In this document: piece by piece, positions 1-6,322 of the stretch | Position numbering within the stretch: position 1 is the first letter of the stretch | How the letters are laid out: each line of letters begins with the position of its first letter | NCBI GenBank assembly: GCA_003556955.1 | Contig: PWQB01000296.1 | Coordinates: 1-6,687 of the forward strand | From: Nostocaceae cyanobacterium CSSed10_463m | Lineage (GTDB): Bacteria; Cyanobacteriota; Cyanobacteriia; Cyanobacteriales; Nostocaceae | Reading direction: 5' to 3' | Length of the DNA stretch: 6,687 nucleotides | Made by a program: the position numbers and the translations under genes | The notes under the pieces: generated by a model | What the model was told of the DNA's origin: nothing | The model's input: only the letters and a program-made list of their open reading frames with translations | Database searches by the model: none

Positions 1-4
1 AATG

Positions 5-21
5 GCGGGCAAGATGCCCGC
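5..21. repeat. Short GC-rich palindrome (dispersed hairpin repeat)
   Basis: GCGGGCA and TGCCCGC form a perfect 7-bp stem around the loop AGA. It lies 78 bases past the stop codon of the minus-strand debranching-type gene. The sequence around it resembles a hairpin repeat I recall as common in Nostoc intergenic DNA. It could end transcription of that gene, but no T-run follows the stem on the minus strand before the window edge, so it is called a repeat rather than a terminator. Confidence 0.55.
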
Positions 22-99
22 ACCACAAGAGTTTTATGATTTGTGTCTGTAGGTTTAAGCTAAGGAAACCCCTCGAAAATTTTGTTAGCTCTTCTCTGC

Positions 100-2379
100 T
101 TAAGCTTCAATAACTACCCGCAGATTACCCCGTTTTTTCACAACACGACAAGCAGTAGTACTACCAGAGCGCTCAAATTCTAAATCTAGAATAGTAGCGC
201 CAACCTTCAAATTATGAAATGACAGACGATTAATTGATTCTGGTAAAGTCGGATGAATAATGCTTAAGCAATTATTTTGAGCATCAGGAACTAAATTAAC
301 TACCATTTGCAGCAGTTGAAATATAGTACCAGTCGCCCAAGCTTGGGGTGTACAAGCAACTGGATACTGTACCGGCGCATCATTTCCATTGCGTTCATAA
401 CCGCAAAAAAGTTCTGGCGGGCGTTGATATGGTTGCTGACTAGTCATATCAAACAAACCTTGAAATACTTCTAAAGCTTGATCAACCAGACCGAGCGATC
501 GCAATCCCATAGCAATGAGAGAATTATCATGAGGCCAAACTGAACCAATGTGATAACCCATTGGATTGTACGCTGGTGACAAACTGCTCAGAGTCCGAAT
601 ACCCCAACCATTAAACATATCTGGCGCTCGCAATCTTTCCGCCACACTGTAGGCTTTTTCTGGTGTAAAAATTCCTAACTTCAAACAGTGACCAGGATTA
701 GATGTAATACTTTCGACTTGCTTTCCGTCTCCATCCAAAGCCAAGGCGCAGAAATCTTGGTCTTTAATCCAAAAATCTTGATTAAAACGCACCTTCAGAT
801 GTCTAGCGTCATCCAGCCAGCGTTCTGCTAAGTCTAGGCGCTTTTTCATCTTAGCTATTTCTGCGAGCTGAATTTTGGCTGCGTAAACATAAGCTTGTAC
901 CTCACTCAAAGCAATGGGACCATGAGCTAACTCACCCTGCTGGTGTACAATACAGTCGCCAGAATCTTTCCATCCTTGGTTAGCTAGACCACGTGGAGAT
1001 TTACAGTAATAAGTCAAATAGCTACTGTGTTGAAGATGGCGATCAATCCATTCCATTGCTGCTAAAGCATTCGGCCACAGTTTATCTAGAGTTTCTTGAT
1101 CGTGAGTCCAAGTGTAGTATTCAGCATACAACATCAACCACAAAGGAGTGGCATCAACTGTGCCGTAGTAGGGTGTATGGGGAATTTCTTGGCAACGTGC
1201 CATTTCCCCAAACCGCAACTCGTGTAAAATTTTACCGGGTTCTTCTTCGCGCCAGTTATCCTCAGTTTTACCTTGGTATGAAGCTAGTATCATCAAGGTT
1301 TCTTTGGCAATTTGGGGATTTAACATCAGGGTTTGGGAGGCTGTAATCAGCGAATCTCTGCCAAATAACGCTGAAAACCAAGGAACACCGGCGGAAACAG
1401 TTTTAGAGTTACCAAAAGACTGACGCAATAAATACATATCTTGTTCAGCCCTCTCAATTACACGATTGAAGAGACTTTTATCTGATCTAATTTGTGTAAT
1501 TTGCTGTATCCATTGTTGCTCCTCCATCAACTCCGCAGCTTTGGCTTGTACTAAGGTAACAGCTGCGCTGACTGTAGAACTGGGTTGATTGTCAGTCAAC
1601 ATATTAATTCTGTAGCCCAGCTTTTGGGTTTCATGAGAAGCTAAATCCAAACGCCAAATAGCAGTGTAACCTTGGAAATCGTCTGGTTGGCGATACTGAA
1701 ATTGGATACGGGATTCCATTAATAAGCCATCCAAACCTTGATAGGCTAAGGTTAATGATTTTTCTTTTGGTGGATGTCCAGAGGAAACGCCATGACCATC
1801 AAAAGCTGCTTTTTCTTCAGCTATGGATTCTACTAAGCGTAAAATTTTACCCCGTTGTTCTCTTTTAGCACCACGAACTTCAAATAAATCGGCAAAATCA
1901 GCATCAAAGCTGATACTTAATTCAAAGCTGACCTTGGTTGTGCTGTAATTAGATATTTCAATTTCTTCAAATAGCGCCCCATTCAAGACAATTTCTCGGC
2001 GAATACCTATGGTTTCAGCTTTTAATTGTTCGTCAATATTAGGGTTAGTACACAGAACAGAAATGGAAAAACCTTTTTGGGCAGTACTGCTCAGAAGAAT
2101 AGGCGATCGCCCGTCAATTTGCAACTCTAGACGATTCAGAAATCTGGTATCAGCACAAAATAGTCCCACGTTAGGATTACCATCTTGTAGAGAACAGCCA
2201 GAAATGTTCCCCATTGTATCTGTTACCAGAAATAAATCATCATCTTTAACTGTCAGAGTTGGTTGTGGTCTTTCGCTCACAACAGAAGGCCATTCTGCTA
2301 TAGGTAATTGTGCTGCGGGAGTAAAAGTTTTGCCATCTAAAGAAATTTTTTCCAGGGTCGTCAGTGTATCCGGTGTCAT
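100..2379 (-). CDS. Amylo-alpha-1,6-glucosidase-like (glycogen debranching-type) protein
   Basis: The 759-residue product has the two-part build of bacterial amylo-alpha-1,6-glucosidase-type proteins, which are expected to hydrolyse alpha-1,6 branches of glycogen or related glucans in the cytoplasm. Residues about 40-275 are a beta-rich N-terminal domain of the GDE_N_bis type (DDLFLVTDTMGNISGCS, then GLFCADTRFLNRLEL). Residues about 295-700 are an (alpha/alpha)6 glucoamylase-like domain, with GRDS at 340-343, EPGKILHE at 380-387, YYGTVDATPLW at 404-414, NQGWKDSGD at 467-475, GYHIGSVWPHDN at 608-619 and PELFCGY at 655-661. The acids in KDSGD and PELF are candidate catalytic residues by position only. 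It lacks GH13 motifs, so it is not GlgX. There is no signal peptide or membrane segment. The ATG at 2379 has AAGGA 10 bases upstream on its strand, and the domain begins soon after. It is a single gene, reading away from its neighbours. The family is firm; the exact substrate is not. Confidence 0.9.
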   Translation of the reverse strand: MTPDTLTTLEKISLDGKTFTPAAQLPIAEWPSVVSERPQPTLTVKDDDLFLVTDTMGNISGCSLQDGNPNVGLFCADTRFLNRLELQIDGRSPILLSSTAQKGFSISVLCTNPNIDEQLKAETIGIRREIVLNGALFEEIEISNYSTTKVSFELSISFDADFADLFEVRGAKREQRGKILRLVESIAEEKAAFDGHGVSSGHPPKEKSLTLAYQGLDGLLMESRIQFQYRQPDDFQGYTAIWRLDLASHETQKLGYRINMLTDNQPSSTVSAAVTLVQAKAAELMEEQQWIQQITQIRSDKSLFNRVIERAEQDMYLLRQSFGNSKTVSAGVPWFSALFGRDSLITASQTLMLNPQIAKETLMILASYQGKTEDNWREEEPGKILHELRFGEMARCQEIPHTPYYGTVDATPLWLMLYAEYYTWTHDQETLDKLWPNALAAMEWIDRHLQHSSYLTYYCKSPRGLANQGWKDSGDCIVHQQGELAHGPIALSEVQAYVYAAKIQLAEIAKMKKRLDLAERWLDDARHLKVRFNQDFWIKDQDFCALALDGDGKQVESITSNPGHCLKLGIFTPEKAYSVAERLRAPDMFNGWGIRTLSSLSPAYNPMGYHIGSVWPHDNSLIAMGLRSLGLVDQALEVFQGLFDMTSQQPYQRPPELFCGYERNGNDAPVQYPVACTPQAWATGTIFQLLQMVVNLVPDAQNNCLSIIHPTLPESINRLSFHNLKVGATILDLEFERSGSTTACRVVKKRGNLRVVIEA

Positions 2380-2435
2380 CAGCTAAAGTTCCTTTTTCCA
2401 GGGATATATCAATGGGGTCAACAGGGGAAAGTGCT

Positions 2436-2467
2436 TTTATAAAAAGGTTTCAGTCTATTTGTGTCAA
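2436..2467 (-). promoter_or_regulatory. Candidate sigma-70-type promoter of the debranching-type gene
   Basis: On the minus strand a perfect TTGACA (2462-2467) lies about 85 bases upstream of the start codon. A TTTTAT hexamer (2439-2444) follows at a 17-base spacing; the better match TATAAA (2436-2441) is at 20 bases, which is long. The spacer overlaps one copy of a 14-bp direct repeat (2441-2454). This is a match by eye, with no transcript data. Confidence 0.35.
2441..2454. repeat. 14-bp direct repeat, copy 1
   Basis: AAAAAGGTTTCAGT is identical to the copy at 2740-2753, 299 bases away. This copy falls inside the spacer of the candidate promoter of the debranching-type gene, so it could be a regulator site; the second copy has no TTGACA beside it. 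Confidence 0.6.
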
Positions 2468-2739
2468 ATTAAGATGCACAGATTTTTGGCAAAGGTGGAG
2501 ACAGGAAATGGATCACAAATCTTTACCAGATTATATTTTTTATATTTAAAGTCAAGGCTGAAAAACAGTCATTTTTAGCTGATTCATCTAACTCTAACCT
2601 GTCAATCTCCTCATCAACAGAGAATACTTAGCCAAGATGCTAAAGTTGTTTAGGGTGCAAATTCTCTGGGGCGATTAATTCCAGAAATTTTATAATATTA
2701 TTTGAATATTTTGGGGATGTTATTCAATAGTTATCGCTC

Positions 2740-2753
2740 AAAAAGGTTTCAGT
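2740..2753. repeat. 14-bp direct repeat, copy 2
   Basis: Exact second copy of AAAAAGGTTTCAGT, in the same orientation as the copy at 2441-2454. Flanks differ (CTC before, TTAACC after), so the identity is limited to these 14 bases. Confidence 0.6.
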
Positions 2754-2896
2754 TTAACCGCAGTCATAGCTATGGAAGTAAAATATAAGAAATTAGGATT
2801 TATGCACTGTACAAATTAATCATGATATGCTGTCACCAAAATAGCCAATTTTTGGCTTTGAACAATGATGATGTTGATAGTAAATATACCTATGTG

Positions 2897-2923
2897 GTAG
2901 GGGTTTAGCATTGAAACCCCTAC
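2897..2923. repeat. Perfect 10-bp inverted repeat (dispersed palindrome type)
   Basis: GTAGGGGTTT (2897-2906) and AAACCCCTAC (2914-2923) pair perfectly around the 7-base loop AGCATTG. Hairpins built on GTAGGGGTTTAG are, from memory, frequent between genes in Nostocales. It is followed one base later by a second hairpin. Confidence 0.75.
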
Positions 2924-2924
2924 G

Positions 2925-2957
2925 AAATATGTGCTTTTTAGTTACACATATTTTTTG
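2925..2957 (+). terminator. Hairpin with T-tract, possible intrinsic terminator
   Basis: AAATATGTG (2925-2933) and CACATATTT (2945-2953) form a perfect 9-bp stem with an 11-base loop, running directly into more T residues (the T-run covers 2951-2956). The form is that of a rho-independent terminator read on the plus strand, but the stem is AT-rich and weak. No gene on the plus strand lies upstream, so any transcript ending here would be an unannotated RNA. Confidence 0.35.
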
Positions 2958-3222
2958 GTTTTTATTGTCAATGCGTAAATCCTATAAATAATGACAGCAG
3001 TTATTGATTTAGACAAGTTTAATTATTTTCTGAGTTAAAAAACACGATGGCTAGTGTGGCGTAACCATCAAATAAATTAACCACTGATAAATTTGTATTT
3101 AGCCGATGGTAAAAATATCCCAACTGCGCCAAATAAGTTACAGGAATATTATTGCCCAAAAGTTGATAAAATTAGCAAGTGCGAGAATTTTAACCGGGCT
3201 GCTTTGGCATTTATGAGCAATT

Positions 3223-3564
3223 TTAGGTAAATACACCGTGGCTGAGGTTGATAAGAAAGCTCTCTATTGAATGTATATTGGGATTAGTAGAATAAGACTC
3301 TAAACCTATGATGCCAGCAAATGAAGACAATGTGGCAAAACACTTCCATATCCCAGAATGCGACCCCTGAAGGTAGTATTTTTGTTGGTCTAGTGTTGGA
3401 GATTTTGCCAATGCTTTCAGTACCTGTGTGAAATGTGTTGTTAACGATTCTTTACATATTTCAACTGTCTGCTGCACTTGAGAGTCCGTTGTAATTTGTA
3501 CAATGCAGCTATGACTTGAATCTTTATTGTGATTGGGCTTTTCTTTAACGATATTCATGAGCAT
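3223..3564 (-). CDS. Possible small protein of unknown function
   Basis: A 113-codon frame that I do not recognise. It starts MLMNIVKEKPNHNKD and has a plausible soluble composition with three cysteines, a helical-looking middle (about residues 30-60) and a more hydrophobic segment (about 75-90, FATLSSFAGIIGLES). In favour: GGAAG lies 5 bases before the ATG at 3564 on its strand, and codon use looks ordinary. Against: its start overlaps the kinase start at 3557 by 8 bases head to head, so its promoter and ribosome site would lie inside the kinase gene, and it matches no family I know. The second ATG at 3558 would reduce the overlap to 2 bases. It may instead be chance open sequence antisense to the kinase leader. 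Confidence 0.3.
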   Translation of the reverse strand: MLMNIVKEKPNHNKDSSHSCIVQITTDSQVQQTVEICKESLTTHFTQVLKALAKSPTLDQQKYYLQGSHSGIWKCFATLSSFAGIIGLESYSTNPNIHSIESFLINLSHGVFT

Positions 3565-5569
3565 CTCGTCTTCCGTGCTGAGTGATCTGCTACAATCTAT
3601 ACCCTACCTGCGACCCCAGCTATATTTCAAGGCTTCACTAACAGCCCTTTCCCATGCGATGGAAGATCAGGTTTTGGCTGCAACTTTGGAGCAGCCTTTG
3701 GTAATTGCTAGCTTCCAACGAGAGCGATACTATCGCCAAGAAGCTCATCGCTATCAGCGTTTAGCTATGCGTAGTAATCAAATATACGTCTTATCCGCAC
3801 CAGAGACAGACTTTATCAACAGTTCGGAATATTATGAAAAGGTAGCCTTTGAGCCAGAAGATGCCTTAAGTCAAGAATGGCATTTGGTGGTAATTGCTGA
3901 TAATTATGCTACTTGCTTGGTGTGCCAAGAAAGCCTGGGTTCCATTGCCAAAAACCAGCAGTTACCAGAATTTAGCCCTAGTCTAGATATGGACACGGCT
4001 CGGAGGTTTGAGGGAATCTGGACATCAGAACGAGGAGTGAGCCTCAAAGCTGCTGATTTGCTATTAGACAGAATTTCGGTTTACAGACCAGATTTGGAAG
4101 ACAAAATTAAACAGGCTCGCCAGAGGTTTGGAATTGGGGTAAAGAGAAATTCTTCCCCAGCCGAACAAAAGACGGAATTTGCTTGTGATATCGATACTGA
4201 CCCTTTTGTGCAGCGCTTGGTGACTTATTTGCAAGCTAGTCAGTATAAATTGCATAAAGCCTATCGTTCCATTACTGCCCAAGCACGAAAAGAGCGTTTA
4301 GTCAACTCTATTAGTACGGCAATTAGGCGATCGCTTGACCCCCACGAAATCCTCCAAGTGGCGGCACAAGAGCTAGGAGAACATCTAGGGGCTAGTCGGT
4401 GTTTAATCTACCGCGCTCAGGCTACAGATGCTCAGGCTCAGATTAAACATGAGTTTTTGATTCCGGGTATTTTACCTGTGGCTGGGCAAAGTTGGCAATT
4501 AGAGGAAAATCATTTATTTCAAGAAGCAATCCAAAACGGTGAGGGCGTTTGTGTAGCGGATACCCTGAGTGATCCTCGTGTGACCAAATCGAAAAAACTG
4601 GCATCAATTGCCCAAAAATTCGCTATTCGTTCTTGGTTAATCGAACCAGTCTTATTTCAAGGACGCTTATTAGGCATTGTGGAACTGCATTATTGCAGCC
4701 TACCGCCACACGAATGGCAAGTAGGAGAATTAGACTTAGTAAAAGCGATCGCCACTCAAATGGCCGCAGCGTTAATTCAAGCTGAGGCTTACGCCAACCT
4801 AGAAGACCTGAACCAGCAACTAGAAGCCTTAGACCGCACCCGCAGCAACTTAATCGCCATTACCGGACACGAACTCCGCACGCCCCTATCTACAATTCAG
4901 GTGTGCTTAGAAAGTCTGGCGACTGAGCCGGATATGCCTTTAGAATTGCAACAGGTAATGCTGAGTACGGCACTTTCTGACTCAGAACGAATGCGGAAAC
5001 TGGTGCAAGATTTCCTCACCCTGTCCAACTTAGAAAGCGGCCGAGTAGAATGGCATCCAGAATCCCTCACCTTACAAGAGTGTATAGATTTAGCCCTCAG
5101 CCGACTTCGCACCCGCACCTCAGAAGAGAAACCCCCCCAAATCAAAACTCAAATTGCTGAAAATTTGCCTTTAGTCAGAGCTGATGGTGATTGGCTGGTG
5201 GAGGTAATCGCCAAATTGATTGATAACGCTTGTAAATTTACATTGCCTGAAGGCAAGATTACGATTACTGCCACCCCAAACAAAAATCAGATGATAGAGG
5301 TGACTGTGGCTGATACTGGACGTGGTATTGAACCCAATCGCCTAGAAATAGTCTTTGACCGCTTTTATCAAGAAGAAGGGGCGCTGCGGCGAACTACGGG
5401 CGGGACGGGCTTAGGATTGGCTATTAGCCGTCAAATCGTCACTGGCTGGGGTGGAGAAATTTGGGCGGAATCCAATGGTAAAGACCAAGGTAGTCAGTTT
5501 CATTTCACTGTTCCTGTGGCTCAGGTGAGTTATGAGGAGAAGCGCCCAAAAGTCAAGAGTAAGTTGTAA
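3557..5569 (+). CDS. DICT-GAF sensor histidine kinase
   Basis: A 670-residue soluble two-component sensor kinase. Domain order: DICT sensory domain (about 20-180, LRPQLYFKASLTALSHAMED to FEGIWTSERGVSLKAADLLL), a linking helix (about 215-255), a GAF domain (about 255-405), HisKA with phospho-acceptor His438 in GHELRTPLS, and a HATPase domain with the N box LIDNACKF (Asn557), DTGRG (586-590), FDRFYQ (600-605) and GGTGLGLAIS (615-624). All kinase motifs are intact, so it should autophosphorylate. It has no membrane segment and no receiver domain, and no response regulator is nearby, so its partner is unknown. The GAF domain lacks the Cys-His signature of bilin-binding domains. I chose the ATG at 3557; a TTG at 3533 is in frame and would add MGFSLTIF, but the conserved DICT start follows the ATG closely. 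Neither has a clear Shine-Dalgarno site. The ligand cannot be told from sequence. Confidence 0.93.
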   Translation: MSISSSVLSDLLQSIPYLRPQLYFKASLTALSHAMEDQVLAATLEQPLVIASFQRERYYRQEAHRYQRLAMRSNQIYVLSAPETDFINSSEYYEKVAFEPEDALSQEWHLVVIADNYATCLVCQESLGSIAKNQQLPEFSPSLDMDTARRFEGIWTSERGVSLKAADLLLDRISVYRPDLEDKIKQARQRFGIGVKRNSSPAEQKTEFACDIDTDPFVQRLVTYLQASQYKLHKAYRSITAQARKERLVNSISTAIRRSLDPHEILQVAAQELGEHLGASRCLIYRAQATDAQAQIKHEFLIPGILPVAGQSWQLEENHLFQEAIQNGEGVCVADTLSDPRVTKSKKLASIAQKFAIRSWLIEPVLFQGRLLGIVELHYCSLPPHEWQVGELDLVKAIATQMAAALIQAEAYANLEDLNQQLEALDRTRSNLIAITGHELRTPLSTIQVCLESLATEPDMPLELQQVMLSTALSDSERMRKLVQDFLTLSNLESGRVEWHPESLTLQECIDLALSRLRTRTSEEKPPQIKTQIAENLPLVRADGDWLVEVIAKLIDNACKFTLPEGKITITATPNKNQMIEVTVADTGRGIEPNRLEIVFDRFYQEEGALRRTTGGTGLGLAISRQIVTGWGGEIWAESNGKDQGSQFHFTVPVAQVSYEEKRPKVKSKL

Positions 5570-5591
5570 TTTTGAGAAGAACCTCACCCAC

Positions 5592-5683
5592 CAATACTGT
5601 TCGGTTAAGCAAATTCGTGAGCCGAAAACCCTTGTAGAGACGTTCCATGGAACGTCTCTACATCCCTTAACCGAAAGGTATTG
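5592..5683. mobile_element. MITE-like element with imperfect terminal inverted repeats
   Basis: CAATACTGTTCGGTTAAG (5592-5609) and CTTAACCGAAAGGTATTG (5666-5683) are inverted repeats matching at 16 of 18 positions. They enclose 56 bases that include the 30-bp palindrome at 5633-5662. The octamer CCTCACCC occurs at 5582-5589 and again at 5684-5691; it abuts the right end but is 2 bases off the left end, so it is only a weak candidate for a target duplication and may belong to the neighbouring repeat. There is no coding capacity, so any movement would need a transposase acting in trans. The family is not one I can name. Confidence 0.5.
5633..5662. repeat. Perfect 30-bp palindrome
   Basis: TGTAGAGACGTTCCA (5633-5647) is followed directly by its exact reverse complement (5648-5662), with no loop. 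The GTAGAGACGTTCC core is, from memory, a widespread intergenic palindrome in Nostoc-type genomes. It starts 63 bases after the kinase stop codon; as RNA it would form a strong stem and could protect or end the kinase transcript, but no T-run follows. Confidence 0.85.
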
Positions 5684-5695
5684 CCTCACCCCCAG

Positions 5696-5720
5696 CCCCT
5701 CTCCTTGGTAAGGAGAGGGG
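5696..5720. repeat. GC-rich hairpin, possible terminator of the kinase gene
   Basis: CCCCTCTCCTT (5696-5706) and AAGGAGAGGGG (5710-5720) form a perfect 11-bp stem with a GGT loop. It is preceded by CCTCACCCCCAG, a combination I recall as a dispersed repeat in Nostocales. The stem is very stable, but only a TTT trinucleotide appears a few bases later, so a classical intrinsic terminator is not assured. Confidence 0.65.
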
Positions 5721-5733
5721 AGAGTTTGATCAC

Positions 5734-5796
5734 CAATGACTAATGACTAATGACTAATGACTAATGACTAATGACCAATGACCAATGACTAATGAC
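5734..5796. repeat. Heptameric short tandem repeat, nine units (TAATGAC/CAATGAC)
   Basis: Nine uninterrupted 7-base units: CAATGAC, five TAATGAC, two CAATGAC, then TAATGAC, followed by a degenerate TAAAAAC. Only the first base of the unit varies. This is a typical short tandemly repeated repetitive sequence of filamentous cyanobacteria. It lies 90 bases upstream of psaD, just outside the likely promoter. Confidence 0.95.
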
Positions 5797-5804
5797 TAAA
5801 AACT

Positions 5805-5855
5805 GTTACAGTCTATGACGCGATCGCCATAAGATCATGTTGGCAGTGTTAGTAT
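5805..5855 (+). promoter_or_regulatory. Candidate psaD promoter region with HLR1-like half-site
   Basis: GTTACAGT (5805-5812) matches 7 of 8 positions of the HLR1 half-site (G/T)TTACA(T/A)(T/A), which the regulator RpaB binds upstream of photosystem I genes. The second half, two bases on (ATGACGCG), is poor. A TAGTAT hexamer (5850-5855) could be a -10 box; it would place the HLR1-like site about 45-60 bases upstream of the start of transcription, where RpaB is known to activate. An alternative -10 is TAAGAT (5830-5835). Neither has a good -35 box. The assignment is tentative. Confidence 0.3.
5820..5827. repeat. HIP1 octamer GCGATCGC
   Basis: One of five exact copies in the window; the others are at 495-502, 2103-2110 (both in the debranching-type gene), 4327-4334 and 4745-4752 (both in the kinase gene). 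Such overrepresentation is a signature of many cyanobacterial genomes. This copy is the only one between genes, in the psaD upstream region. Confidence 0.9.
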
Positions 5856-5886
5856 GCCCTAAAAACGTTGAGAGAGAGACACCTTT

Positions 5887-6312
5887 ATGGCAGAAACACT
5901 TTCTGGACAAACTCCACTATTTGGTGGTAGCACTGGCGGCTTGCTGACAAAGGCGAAAGAAGAAGAAAAGTACGCTATAACTTGGACTAGCCCCAAAGAA
6001 CAAGTTTTTGAAATGCCTACAGGTGGCGCTGCCACTATGCTCAAAGGTGAAAACCTGCTATACATAGCTCGTAAAGAACATGGTATCGCCTTGGGTGGTC
6101 AACTCCGGAAATTCAAAATCACAGATTACAAGATTTACCGGATTTTACCCTCTGGAGAAACCACTTTCATTCACCCAGCTGATGGTGTCTTCCCAGAAAA
6201 AGTTAACGCAGGACGCGAAAAAGTACGTCATGTACCTCGCAGCATTGGGGAAAATCCCAGTCCCGCCAAACTTAAGTTCAGTGGGAAAGCTACCCACGAT
6301 GCTGATGTTTAG
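5887..6312 (+). CDS. psaD: Photosystem I reaction center subunit II (PsaD)
   Basis: The 141-residue product is PsaD, the peripheral subunit on the cytoplasmic (stromal) side of photosystem I that, with PsaC and PsaE, forms the docking site for ferredoxin and holds PsaC in place. Hallmarks are [14 protein letters not shown] (7-20), [10 protein letters not shown] (26-35), FEMPTGGAA (41-49), [11 protein letters not shown] (54-64), [12 protein letters not shown] (80-91) and [12 protein letters not shown] (96-107). Lys105 corresponds to the lysine that in Synechocystis (Lys106 of the mature protein) cross-links to ferredoxin. The segment [11 protein letters not shown] is about three residues shorter than in Synechocystis as I recall it. 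Length is normal for cyanobacteria, which lack the plant N-terminal extension. The ATG at 5887 fits the family start; only a GAGAGAGAG purine run (5870-5878) serves as a possible ribosome site. trpE follows on the same strand after 137 bases. Confidence 0.98.
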   Translation: MAETLSGQTPLFGGSTGGLLTKAKEEEKYAITWTSPKEQVFEMPTGGAATMLKGENLLYIARKEHGIALGGQLRKFKITDYKIYRILPSGETTFIHPADGVFPEKVNAGREKVRHVPRSIGENPSPAKLKFSGKATHDADV

Positions 6313-6322
6313 ATAGAAATTG

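Larger units (their letters stand above)
2380..3222. other. AT-rich intergenic region without a convincing gene
   Basis: About 840 bases separate the minus-strand debranching-type gene from the small minus-strand frame at 3223. No reading frame here looks like a protein. A 61-codon plus-strand frame at 2364-2549 overlaps the 5' end of the debranching-type gene, has no clear ribosome site and an unremarkable composition. I saw no tRNA or rRNA. The region holds the candidate promoter at 2436-2467, two copies of a 14-bp direct repeat, an isolated TATAAT (2691-2696, plus), an inverted repeat TTGAATA/TATTCAA (2702-2708 and 2721-2727), and hairpins at 2843-2857, 2897-2923 and 2925-2953. The stretch 2960-3222 shows nothing I can name. 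Confidence 0.6.
5570..5886. other. Repeat-packed spacer between the kinase gene and psaD
   Basis: These 317 bases hold no gene. In order they contain a MITE-like inverted-repeat element (5592-5683) with a palindrome at its centre, a GC-rich hairpin (5696-5720), nine tandem heptamers (5734-5796), then about 90 bases of unrepeated DNA that should contain the psaD promoter and leader. Any psaD promoter is thus likely confined to 5797-5886. Confidence 0.75.

Noticed and set aside
993..1346. Plus-strand frame of 117 codons within the debranching-type gene
   Set aside because: It runs antisense to the conserved catalytic domain and has a composition typical of a shadow frame. The same holds for the plus-strand frame at 2009-2386 and the minus-strand frames at 4064-4282 and 4897-5145 in the kinase.
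100..2379. Debranching-type gene as GlgX or another GH13 enzyme
   Set aside because: No GH13 conserved regions are visible; the motifs are those of the glucoamylase-like debranching family.
3060..3222. Decayed extension of the small minus-strand frame
   Set aside because: Short open stretches occur in shifted frames beyond its stop codon (for example SPVKILALANFINFW), but they are too short and match nothing I know, so a pseudogene cannot be supported.
3809..4780. GAF domain of the kinase as a bilin-binding (phytochrome or cyanobacteriochrome) sensor
   Set aside because: The GAF region has cysteines (for example in SRCLIY and HYCSLPP) but not the conserved Cys-His chromophore signature or the DPxF-type motifs of cyanobacteriochromes.
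5411..5689. Minus-strand frame across the kinase 3' end and the repeat element
   Set aside because: It lies opposite the conserved GGTGLGLAIS kinase segment and continues through palindromic repeats; no protein-like features.
5734..5796. Tandem heptamers as a CRISPR array
   Set aside because: Units are 7 bases with no spacers between them; this is a short tandem repeat, and no cas-like gene is present.
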